A DNA stretch of 64,000 nt from Actinomadura chibensis NBRC 106107 (GTDB lineage: Bacteria > Actinomycetota > Actinomycetes > Streptosporangiales > Streptosporangiaceae): contig NZ_BCQP01000009.1 of assembly GCF_001552135.1 (NCBI RefSeq), positions 1 through 64,000 of the forward strand, read 5' to 3'. The first letter of the stretch is position 1. Each line of letters starts with the position of its first letter. The translations under genes and the position numbers were made by a program. Positions 1-6,589 of the stretch are shown here, in pieces. The notes under the pieces are model-generated. The model did no database searches. It was not told the origin of the DNA and worked only from the letters and a program-made list of their open reading frames with translations.

Positions 1-13
1 TTTATTAAGGGGA

Positions 14-37
14 GGCCCCGCCGTTATCGGCGGGGCC
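14..37. terminator. Hairpin terminator, probably bidirectional
   Basis: A perfect 10-bp stem (GGCCCCGCCG / CGGCGGGGCC) closes a TTAT loop. It is followed by TTCCTCATTT on the plus strand and by a T-rich run on the minus strand. It lies just downstream of the stop codon of the minus-strand TetR gene, so it probably ends that transcript and one entering from outside the window. Confidence 0.8.
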
Positions 38-47
38 TTCCTCATTT

Positions 48-656
48 CTACGGGTCTGTTCTGCGGGCGCCGGAGAAGGCGTCCCAGAGGACGGCGGCGG
101 GTTCGGCGGTGGTGAAGAGCGACTCGATTCGGGAGCGGTCGCCGTCCAGGTGGGTGAGGGTCTGCACGCCCAGGAACGTCGCCACCGCGAGCATTCCGAT
201 ATCGCGCGACGGCACCAGGCCCTCGAACGTCGTCCCCTGGACGAGGCGTCCGATGGCGGTGGCGGCGAGATCGGACCAGGAATCGACCTGGGTGAGCAGT
301 TCCTCGCGCAGCCGCGGCGAGGACGACGACGCGGTGAACAATTCCTGGACGGCGGCGATGTGACCCTCGTCCCGCGTGTCCTCCGCGTACAGTCCGCGGA
401 GGCGGGAGAGCAGTTGGGTGGCGTCCGTGCAGGAGCCGAGAACCTCGTCGTAGCGTGCCCGCCGCGCCTGGCTGGTGTGGCGTAGTGCCGCGACGAACAG
501 GGCTTCGAGATCGTCGAAATGGTGGTAGACGATGTCGGGTGCGAACCCGCCGGTGCGGGCGATGGAACGCTCGGTCGTCCCGCCGTGGCCTTCGACGGCG
601 AGCGTGGTCATGGCCGCTTCCAGGAGACGCTGCCGGGTCCCCTCGCGTGGCGCCAT
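48..656 (-). CDS. TetR/AcrR family transcriptional regulator
   Basis: This 202-residue protein has the length and layout of TetR repressors. A helix-turn-helix domain spans about residues 8-58, with the typical TERSIARTGG recognition region and the YHHFDDLEALF end of the domain. A helical ligand-binding domain without recognisable effector residues follows. The ATG start at 656 is immediately followed upstream, on the same strand, by a decayed desaturase end (666-840). The pair may once have been a desaturase-regulator operon; that is inference. The target and ligand cannot be read from the sequence. Confidence 0.9.
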   Translation of the reverse strand: MAPREGTRQRLLEAAMTTLAVEGHGGTTERSIARTGGFAPDIVYHHFDDLEALFVAALRHTSQARRARYDEVLGSCTDATQLLSRLRGLYAEDTRDEGHIAAVQELFTASSSSPRLREELLTQVDSWSDLAATAIGRLVQGTTFEGLVPSRDIGMLAVATFLGVQTLTHLDGDRSRIESLFTTAEPAAVLWDAFSGARRTDP

Positions 657-665
657 TCGCTCAGA

Positions 666-840
666 TCACTTCCAGGGTTTCACTCCGCCCTCGGCGAGGA
701 CCGGGTCGAGCCGCAGGGGCGAGCCGCGCGAGACGGTGGCTCGGTACCTGCGGGTACAGATGATGCTCCACGTGGTACGTCAACTCCAGGAGCAGCGCCG
801 AGACGACGCGTCGGCGCGACGCGCGCGGCACCCCCGGTAG
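666..840 (-). pseudogene. C-terminal remnant of a membrane fatty-acid desaturase / hydroxylase
   Basis: Read on the minus strand from 840, the sequence encodes the peptide LTYHVEHHLYPQVPSHRL. It contains the third histidine box (HVEHH) and the following YPxVP of membrane di-iron desaturases and carotenoid hydroxylases. The reading then shifts by one base: the normal-looking ending DPVLAEGGVKPWK with a TGA at 666-668 is in a different frame from HVEHH, whose own frame stops at 661. The first two histidine boxes and all membrane segments are missing, because the terminator of the ArsR gene lies directly upstream. This is therefore a 5'-deleted, frameshifted fragment of a protein normally of 300 or more residues. 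Confidence 0.75.
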
Positions 841-845
841 TGGTC

Positions 846-873
846 GAGGCCGGGCGCGGTCGCGCCCGGCCTC
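846..873 (-). terminator. Rho-independent-type hairpin after the ArsR-SRPBCC gene
   Basis: A perfect 12-bp stem (GAGGCCGGGCGC / GCGCCCGGCCTC) closes a short loop 18 bases past the TGA of the ArsR-SRPBCC gene. There is no long T tract, as is common in GC-rich actinomycetes. It separates that gene from the desaturase remnant. Confidence 0.7.
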
Positions 874-891
874 GATGCGGTGGGGCGGTCC

Positions 892-1695
892 TCAGGAGTA
901 GAGGGCCTTGCCGGTCTCCAGGAGGGTCTTCAGGTCGCTGAGCGTCTGGCTCCAGCCGCCGCCCGCGTCCCCCGCGTCCCCGGCGGTCTGCAGTGCCGTC
1001 TTCGGCGCGTCGGTGACGTCGTGGGTGACGGTCAGCCGCGACACCCCGGTGCCGTCGTCCTCGATCTCGTAGGTCAGGCGGGTGAACGGCTCGTCAAGGA
1101 ACAGCGCCCGCCAGGTCTGGACGAGGCGGCGCGGCGGGTCGGCCTCGATGACCTCGCCGTCGATCAACACGTCCGGGGCGCCGTGCTCCTTCATCACGTC
1201 GCTGGCGAGGCCGCGGAAGGCGCCGCCGGGGCGCAGGTCGTACTCGACGGGCGCCTGGTAGCCGAACTTCACCGTCCACTCGGGCTTGGTGATGGCCTCC
1301 CAGATGGCCTCCGGGGTCGCCTTGATGTAGACCCGGTACACCTGGACGGTCCTGCTCTCGTCGGTCTCGGTCGTCGTCATATCGGACTCCAGTTCCCTCT
1401 TGAGGTCGGCGAGGGCCGCGGCGGGCCGCTCGGTGAACTTGCCGATCCAGCGGTCGTGGATCAGCCTGATCGGCACGGGGTTGAGGAAGTGCAGCTTCTC
1501 CCTGCCCGAGCGGCGGGAGACCACCAGCCCGGCGTCCTCCAGAACCCGCAGGTGCTTGGCGACGCCGAACCGTGTCATCTCCACCTCCGACTCCAGCTCG
1601 CCGAGCGTCCGGCCCTCGCGGGCGAACAGCAGGTCGAGCAGGAACCGGCGGGTCGGGTCCGCCAGCGCCTTGAAGGCGAGATCGTCGTCGCTCAC
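892..1695 (-). CDS. ArsR-type HTH regulator fused to an SRPBCC (AHSA1) domain
   Basis: The 267-residue product joins an N-terminal ArsR winged helix (about residues 2-85, core FKALADPTRRFLLDLL, recognition part RFGVAKHLRVLEDAGLV) to a C-terminal SRPBCC/START-like ligand domain of the Aha1 type (about residues 115-255, with TPEAIWEAITKPEW). Such fusions are known in actinobacteria and are thought to sense a hydrophobic molecule; no ligand is evident here. A longer reading frame would extend to 1731, but I start at GTG 1695 (or the GTG at 1698). A -35/-10 pair (TTGACA 1731-1726, TATTTT 1707-1702) would place the transcript start on this codon, so the message looks leaderless. Confidence 0.85.
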   Translation of the reverse strand: MSDDDLAFKALADPTRRFLLDLLFAREGRTLGELESEVEMTRFGVAKHLRVLEDAGLVVSRRSGREKLHFLNPVPIRLIHDRWIGKFTERPAAALADLKRELESDMTTTETDESRTVQVYRVYIKATPEAIWEAITKPEWTVKFGYQAPVEYDLRPGGAFRGLASDVMKEHGAPDVLIDGEVIEADPPRRLVQTWRALFLDEPFTRLTYEIEDDGTGVSRLTVTHDVTDAPKTALQTAGDAGDAGGGWSQTLSDLKTLLETGKALYS

Positions 1696-1701
1696 CACTC
1701 C

Positions 1702-1731
1702 AAAATAGGTGACCAAAAGGTCACATGTCAA
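1702..1731 (-). promoter_or_regulatory. Promoter with a perfect palindromic operator, probably autoregulatory
   Basis: On the minus strand TTGACA (1731-1726) and TATTTT (1707-1702) are separated by 18 bases. The spacer is almost filled by the perfect palindrome GTGACC-AAAA-GGTCAC (1709-1724). A palindrome between the -35 and -10 of a DNA-binding protein's own gene is the classic place for an ArsR operator. Autoregulation is inference. Confidence 0.7.
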
Positions 1732-1790
1732 GGTGGGTCGGGGCGGACGCCGGTCGGCGGGCGCGGAGGCGGAGCGGGCGGGCGCTGGCC

Positions 1791-1796
1791 TATCGT
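1791..1796 (+). promoter_or_regulatory. Candidate -10 element of a leaderless methyltransferase transcript
   Basis: TATCGT lies six bases before the ATG at 1803 and no Shine-Dalgarno sequence is visible. This is the spacing expected when transcription begins at the start codon. No convincing -35 box is seen. Confidence 0.4.
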
Positions 1797-1802
1797 CGGG
1801 TC

Positions 1803-2225
1803 ATGCCGTCCCTGTCGCCGCGGCTCGCGGAGATCGTCGAGGCGCTGCCGCTCGCGCCCGGACTGCGCGTCCTGGAGATCGGCTGCGGGCCCGGCGCGGC
1901 CGCGCGGGCCGTGGCGGCGAGGCTCGGCGCCGGGCACATCCTCGCGATCGACCGGTCGGCGAAGGCGGTCGCGCAAGCGCGGGACGCCGGCGCGGACGAG
2001 ATCGCGTCAGGGCGGATGAGCGTCCGGCAGGCCGCGATCGAGGACTTCGTCCTGGAGCCGGGCGAAGCGCCGTTCGACCTCGTCTTCGCGGTGCGGGTGG
2101 GGGCGCTCGACGGCCGTCATCCGGAGGCCGGGCGCAGGGCCCTGCCCCGGATCGCCGCGGCGCTCGCGCCCGGTGGGAGGGTCTTCGTCGACGGCGGGCG
2201 TCCGCTGCGGGAACTGACCGTCTGA
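1803..2225 (+). CDS. Small class I SAM-dependent methyltransferase
   Basis: The 140-residue protein carries methyltransferase motif I (VLEIGCGPG, about residues 23-31), an acidic residue at the end of strand 2 (ILAIDRS), and later strands ending in RIAAALAPGGRVFVDGG. It is shorter than the usual 200-270 residues and lacks a C-terminal substrate-binding part, so it is either a minimal enzyme or a trimmed one. It is transcribed divergently from the ArsR-SRPBCC gene across about 107 bases that hold the palindromic operator, and may be co-controlled. The substrate is unknown. Confidence 0.75.
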   Translation: MPSLSPRLAEIVEALPLAPGLRVLEIGCGPGAAARAVAARLGAGHILAIDRSAKAVAQARDAGADEIASGRMSVRQAAIEDFVLEPGEAPFDLVFAVRVGALDGRHPEAGRRALPRIAAALAPGGRVFVDGGRPLRELTV

Positions 2226-2243
2226 GGGCGGACGCGGGGACGG

Positions 2244-2852
2244 TCAGCGGGCGAGGACCGTGTCGAGGGTCGCGGCCCACTGGTTCAGCAGGCGGGTGCG
2301 GCGGGACGAGTCGTCGGTGAGCAGGTCGGCGAGGCCGAGGCCGCGGACCAGGTCGAGCGTCGCCTGGACCGTCTCGCGGACGCCGGGGACGCTCTCGTCG
2401 GCGCCGAGCGCCTCGACGGTGAGGCGGTGCGCCTCGCGTCCGACCCGGGCCTCCAGGGGGACGACCCGCGCGCGGAGTTGCTCGTCCGAGGCGGCGGCGA
2501 CCCAGAGCTGCAGCGCGGCGCGGAACAGGGGGCTGGTGTACATCTCGCCGAGGCGGGTGACGACGTCGAGGGTGGACGGGCGGCGTCCGGCGAGCGCGTC
2601 GAGGTGCTCGCGCATCCGCGCCATCCGGACCTCGGAGCCGTACTCGACCGCCGCGGTGACTAGCTCCTCGCGCGTCCGGAAGTGGTGCTGCGCGGCGCCC
2701 CGGGACACCCCGGCGCGCTCGGCGACGACGGTCACGGTCGTCCCGGCCCAGCCGACGGAGGCGAGGCAGTCGATGGCCGCCTCCAGCAGGCGGCGGCGGG
2801 TGGCGCGGCTGCGGTCCTGCTGCGGTTCGCGGGGGAGTGCCTGGGCGGTCAT
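2244..2852 (-). CDS. TetR/AcrR family regulator, likely controlling the AtuA-carboxylase operon
   Basis: A 202-residue TetR protein. The DNA-binding domain covers about residues 14-62 (RRRLLEAAIDCLASVGWAGTT, then SRGAAQHHFRTREEL). The C-terminal half is helical and carries no assignable effector motif. It is divergent from the atu-type operon starting at 2962, with 109 bases between them that contain an inverted repeat. This is the standard arrangement for a local repressor answering an acyl-CoA intermediate, which is inference from context. Confidence 0.9.
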   Translation of the reverse strand: MTAQALPREPQQDRSRATRRRLLEAAIDCLASVGWAGTTVTVVAERAGVSRGAAQHHFRTREELVTAAVEYGSEVRMARMREHLDALAGRRPSTLDVVTRLGEMYTSPLFRAALQLWVAAASDEQLRARVVPLEARVGREAHRLTVEALGADESVPGVRETVQATLDLVRGLGLADLLTDDSSRRTRLLNQWAATLDTVLAR

Positions 2853-2915
2853 GGGGTCCTCGGCTCGGTGGGCCTCCAGTCAACCAAATGATCCGGGATC
2901 GGACCGATGGAAACA

Positions 2916-2933
2916 ATCATGCGCGATTGATTT
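2916..2933. promoter_or_regulatory. Inverted repeat in the tetR / atu-operon divergent region
   Basis: AATCA and TGATT arms flank an 8-base spacer (TGCGCGAT) about 29 bases before the ATG of the AtuA gene. The AT-rich run that follows (TTTTTTAG) is conspicuous in this GC-rich DNA. It is a plausible TetR operator. Confidence 0.5.
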
Positions 2934-2961
2934 TTTAGGACGGGGCTGGCAGGGTTCAGGC

Positions 2962-4995
2962 ATGGGTGAGGTGCTGAGGGTCGGGAACGCCTCGGGCTTC
3001 TACGGCGACCGCTTCTCCGCCGTGCGGGAGATGCTGGAGGGCGGGCCGCTGGACGTCCTGACCGGCGACTATCTCGCCGAGCTCACGATGCTGATCCTCG
3101 GGCGCGGGAAGCTGAAGGACCCGTCCGCCGGGTACGCGACGACGTTCCTGCGCCAGATGGAGGAGTGCCTCGGCCTCGCCGTGGAGCGCGGCACGGCGAT
3201 CGTCGCCAACGCGGGCGGGCTCAACCCGCGCGGGCTCGCGGACCGGCTGCGCGAGTTGGCGGGGCGGCTCGGCCTGGACGTGCGGATCGCCCACGTCGAG
3301 GGTGATGATCTGGTCGAACGCGTCGACGGACTGGGCCTCGGCGGTTCGCGGTATGGGCGTCCGCTCACCGCCAACGCCTACCTCGGCGCGTGGGGGATCG
3401 CCGAGTGCCTGCGGGCGGGCGCGGACGTGGTGGTGACCGGCCGCGTCACCGACGCGTCGCTGGTCGTCGGACCGGCCGCCGCGCGGTTCGGCTGGGCCCG
3501 GGACGACTGGGACGCGCTGGCCGGGGCGACCGTCGCCGGACACGTCCTGGAGTGCGGGGCGCAGGCGGTCGGTGGCAACTTCGCCTTCTTTGAAGAGATC
3601 TACAATGTAAAGGCGTCGGGCTTCGCGGACCTCAGGACGGGCTTCCCGATCGCCGAGATCCGTTCCGACGGCTCCAGCGTCATCACGAAGCACCCCGGGA
3701 CTGGAGGTGCGGTGACCGTGGAGACCGTGACGGCCCAGTTGCTGTACGAGATCGGCGGGCCGTCCTATGCGGGGCCGGACGTCACGACTCGCTTCGACAC
3801 GATCGAGCTCGCGGAGGACGGGGCCGACCGGGTGCGCGTCTCCGGTGTCCGGGGCGGTCCGCCGCCTCCGACGACGAAGGTGTGCCTGAACCATCTGGGC
3901 GGGCATCGGAACGAGATGACGTTCGTCCTCACGGGGCTTGGGATCGAGGCGAAGGCGGAGTTCGCGAAACGCCAGCTTGAGGCCGCCTTCGGTGATGATC
4001 CGCCCGCGCGTGTGGAGTGGACGCTCATCGGGTCGGTCGAGGCCGACCCGGCGACGCAGGGGGAGGCGACCGCGTTGCTGCGCTGCGCCGTCCTCGACCC
4101 GGATCCGGAGAAGGTCGGGCGGACGTTCAGCGGCGCGGCCGTGGAGCTGGCGCTCGCCGGGTATCCGGGGTTCACGATGACGTCGCCGCCGGGGAAGGGG
4201 AGCCCTTACGGGGTCTATTCGCCGGGGTTCGTCCCGAACGGGGCGGTCGAACACGTCGCGGTGACGGCGGCGGGGGAGCGCATCCCCATCCCACCCGTTC
4301 AAGAAACCGCGCCCGTGCAGTCCGCGCCTGTGGAGGCCGCGCCCGCGCAGTCCGCGCCCGTGGAGGCCGCGCCTGTGGAGTCCGCGCCCGTGGAGGCCGC
4401 GCCTGTGGAGGCCGCGCCCGTGGAGGCCGCGCCTGTGCAGTCCCCGCCCGCCCAGGGGGGCCATCCCATTTCCAGTGTCGAACGCGCAGGTCATACGGCG
4501 GAGGCGAAACCGCCCCCTGTGGAAAACCCGCGCCTCGGCCGGGCGTTCGGCCAGGCGTTCGGCCAGGCGTTCGGCCAGGCGTTCGGTCGGGCGTTCGGTC
4601 GGGCGTTCGGTCGGGCGTTCGGTCGGGCGTCCGGACACCTGGCCGCCTCCGCTTCCTCAGGGAGGACGCGGAGGCTGCCGTTGGGCAGGGTTGTCGGGGC
4701 GCGGAGCGGGGACAAGGGCGGCGACGCCAATATCGGGGTCTGGGCCCGTACCGACGCGCAATGGGAATGGCTGGAGCCGTTCCTCACCACCGGCAGGTTC
4801 AGGGAACTGCTCCCCGAGACCCGCGAGCACACCGTCCGCCGGTACGCGCTGCCCAACCTCCGCGCGGTCAACTTCGTCGTGGAGGGGCTGCTGCAGGACG
4901 GCGTCTCGGCCTCGACCCGGTTCGACCCGCAGGGCAAGGCCCTGGGGGAGTGGCTGCGATCCCGCCTCGTCGACGTCCCGGAGGCCGTCCTTTGA
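2962..4995 (+). CDS. AtuA-family acyl-CoA catabolism protein with a repeat-built linker
   Basis: The 677-residue protein has an N-terminal AtuA/DUF1446 domain (about residues 1-445, starting LRVGNASGFYGDR) and a C-terminal AtuA-like domain (about 570-677, with GARSGDKGGDANIGVWAR). AtuA proteins accompany geranyl-CoA/citronellol catabolism in Pseudomonas and similar operons in actinobacteria; their exact reaction is unsettled. Between the domains lie two low-complexity blocks: about nine 5-residue units rich in APVEA/APVQS (about 451-498) and eight 4-residue units AFGQ/AFGR (about 527-558). The frame stays open through both. First gene of a four-gene operon; its stop overlaps the TTG start of the next gene. 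Confidence 0.85.
   Translation: MGEVLRVGNASGFYGDRFSAVREMLEGGPLDVLTGDYLAELTMLILGRGKLKDPSAGYATTFLRQMEECLGLAVERGTAIVANAGGLNPRGLADRLRELAGRLGLDVRIAHVEGDDLVERVDGLGLGGSRYGRPLTANAYLGAWGIAECLRAGADVVVTGRVTDASLVVGPAAARFGWARDDWDALAGATVAGHVLECGAQAVGGNFAFFEEIYNVKASGFADLRTGFPIAEIRSDGSSVITKHPGTGGAVTVETVTAQLLYEIGGPSYAGPDVTTRFDTIELAEDGADRVRVSGVRGGPPPPTTKVCLNHLGGHRNEMTFVLTGLGIEAKAEFAKRQLEAAFGDDPPARVEWTLIGSVEADPATQGEATALLRCAVLDPDPEKVGRTFSGAAVELALAGYPGFTMTSPPGKGSPYGVYSPGFVPNGAVEHVAVTAAGERIPIPPVQETAPVQSAPVEAAPAQSAPVEAAPVESAPVEAAPVEAAPVEAAPVQSPPAQGGHPISSVERAGHTAEAKPPPVENPRLGRAFGQAFGQAFGQAFGRAFGRAFGRAFGRASGHLAASASSGRTRRLPLGRVVGARSGDKGGDANIGVWARTDAQWEWLEPFLTTGRFRELLPETREHTVRRYALPNLRAVNFVVEGLLQDGVSASTRFDPQGKALGEWLRSRLVDVPEAVL
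4312..4455 (+). repeat. 15-bp tandem repeat inside the AtuA gene
   Basis: About nine copies of a 15-base unit related to CCCGTGGAGGCCGCG, some with CAGTCC in place of GAGGCC. They encode five-residue APVEA/APVQS-like units. The unit length is a multiple of three, so copy-number changes keep the frame. Confidence 0.9.
4541..4634 (+). repeat. 12-bp tandem repeat inside the AtuA gene
   Basis: Eight units of GCGTTCGGCCAG or GCGTTCGGTCGG, encoding AFGQ three times, then AFGR four times, then a divergent ASGH. The near identity within each half suggests recent expansion by slippage. The unit length preserves the frame. Confidence 0.9.
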
Positions 4996-6584
4996 CCCTG
5001 AAGAGCACCCTCGACACCGGTTCCGCCGAGTACCGGGAGCGCCGCCGGGCCATGCTCGAAAAGCTGGCGGCCCTGGACGCCGAGCACGCCAAGGCCCTGG
5101 ACGGCGGCGGCGACAAGTACGTCACCCGGCACCGGAAACGCGGGAAACTCCTGGCCAGGGAGCGCGTCGAGCTGCTGCTCGACCCCGACTCGCCGTTCCT
5201 CGAACTGAGCCCGCTCGCCGCCTGGGGCAGCGACTTCCCGGTCGGCGCGAGCGTCGTCACCGGGATCGGCGTCGTCGAGGGCGTCGAGTGCGTGATCGTG
5301 GCGAACGACCCGACGGTGCGGGGCGGGTCCAGCAACCCGTGGACGGTGAAGAAGAGCTTCCGCGCGTCCGACATCGCGCTGGAGAACCGGCTCCCGCTGA
5401 TCAACCTGGTCGAGTCGGGCGGCGCGGACCTGCCGACGCAGAAGGAGATCTTCATCCCGGGCGGGCGGATGTTCCGCGACCTGACCCGGCTGTCGGCCGC
5501 CGGGATCCCGACGATCGCGCTGGTGTTCGGCAACTCCACGGCGGGCGGCGCGTACATCCCCGGCATGTGCGACCACGTCGTCATGGTGAAGGAGCGCGCG
5601 AAGGTGTTCCTCGGCGGCCCGCCGCTGGTGAGGATGGCGACCGGGGAGGAGGCGGGCGACGAGGAGCTCGGCGGCGCGGAGATGCACGCGCGCACGTCCG
5701 GCCTCGCCGACCACATGGCCGAGGACGAGCACGACGCCCTCCGCCTCGGCCGCCGGATCGTCAAGAACCTCAACCACCGCAAGCTCGGCCCGCCGCCCGC
5801 GCCCGCCGAGGAGCCGCTGTACGACCCGGAGGAGCTGGCGGGGATCGTCCCGGAGGACCTCAAGGTCCCGTTCGACCCGCGCGAGGTGATCGCCCGCATC
5901 GCGGACGGCTCCCGCTTCGACGAGTTCAAGCCGCTCTACGGGACGAGCCTCGTCACCGGCTGGACGCGCGTCCACGGCTACCCGATCGGCGTCCTCGCGA
6001 ACGCGCGCGGCGTCCTGTTCAGCCAGGAGGCGCAGAAGGCCGCCCAGTTCATCCAGCTCGCCAACCAGAGCGACACTCCGCTGCTGTTCCTGCACAACAC
6101 CACCGGCTACATGGTCGGCAAGGAGTACGAGCAGGCCGGGATCATCAAGCACGGCGCGCTGATGATCAACGCGGTGGCGAACAGCACGGTGCCGCACATC
6201 TCGATCATGATGGGGGCGTCGTACGGGGCGGGCAACTACGGCATGTGCGGCCGCGCCTACGATCCCCGGTTCCTGTTCGCCTGGCCGTCGGCGAAGTCGG
6301 CGGTGATGGGGCCGCAGCAGCTCGCGGGCGTCCTGTCGATCGTCGCGCGGCAGGCCGCCGAAGCGCGCGGGCAGGTCTACGACGACGAGCAGGACCGCGC
6401 CATGCGGGAGATGGTCGAGACGCAGATCGAGGCCGAGTCCCTCCCGTTCTTCCTGTCGGGACGCCTCTACGACGACGGCGTGATCGACCCGCGCGACACG
6501 CGCACCGTCCTCGGCCTGTGCCTGTCCGCCGTCCACAACGCGCCCGTGCGCGGCGCCGCCGGCTTCGGCGTCTTCCGGATGTGA
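4992..6584 (+). CDS. Acyl-CoA carboxylase carboxyltransferase (beta) subunit
   Basis: A 530-residue biotin-dependent carboxyltransferase of the methylcrotonyl-/geranyl-CoA carboxylase group. It moves CO2 from carboxybiotin to the gamma carbon of a 2,3-unsaturated acyl-CoA. Both crotonase-fold halves are present, with NSTAGGAYIPGMCDHVVMV in the N half and MGASYGAGNYGMCGRAYDPR in the C half. I chose the TTG at 4992, which overlaps the AtuA stop (TTGA), because GGAGG lies seven bases before it; the first in-frame ATG (5053) would cut off a conserved N-terminus. Partner of the alpha subunit five bases downstream. Geranyl-, methylcrotonyl- or another branched substrate cannot be told apart by eye. 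Confidence 0.9.
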   Translation: MTLKSTLDTGSAEYRERRRAMLEKLAALDAEHAKALDGGGDKYVTRHRKRGKLLARERVELLLDPDSPFLELSPLAAWGSDFPVGASVVTGIGVVEGVECVIVANDPTVRGGSSNPWTVKKSFRASDIALENRLPLINLVESGGADLPTQKEIFIPGGRMFRDLTRLSAAGIPTIALVFGNSTAGGAYIPGMCDHVVMVKERAKVFLGGPPLVRMATGEEAGDEELGGAEMHARTSGLADHMAEDEHDALRLGRRIVKNLNHRKLGPPPAPAEEPLYDPEELAGIVPEDLKVPFDPREVIARIADGSRFDEFKPLYGTSLVTGWTRVHGYPIGVLANARGVLFSQEAQKAAQFIQLANQSDTPLLFLHNTTGYMVGKEYEQAGIIKHGALMINAVANSTVPHISIMMGASYGAGNYGMCGRAYDPRFLFAWPSAKSAVMGPQQLAGVLSIVARQAAEARGQVYDDEQDRAMREMVETQIEAESLPFFLSGRLYDDGVIDPRDTRTVLGLCLSAVHNAPVRGAAGFGVFRM

Positions 6585-6589
6585 GCCAC

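Noticed and set aside
4312..4634. Repeat blocks as a CRISPR-like array
   Set aside because: Units are contiguous without spacers, 12 and 15 bases long, and lie in frame within a coding sequence.
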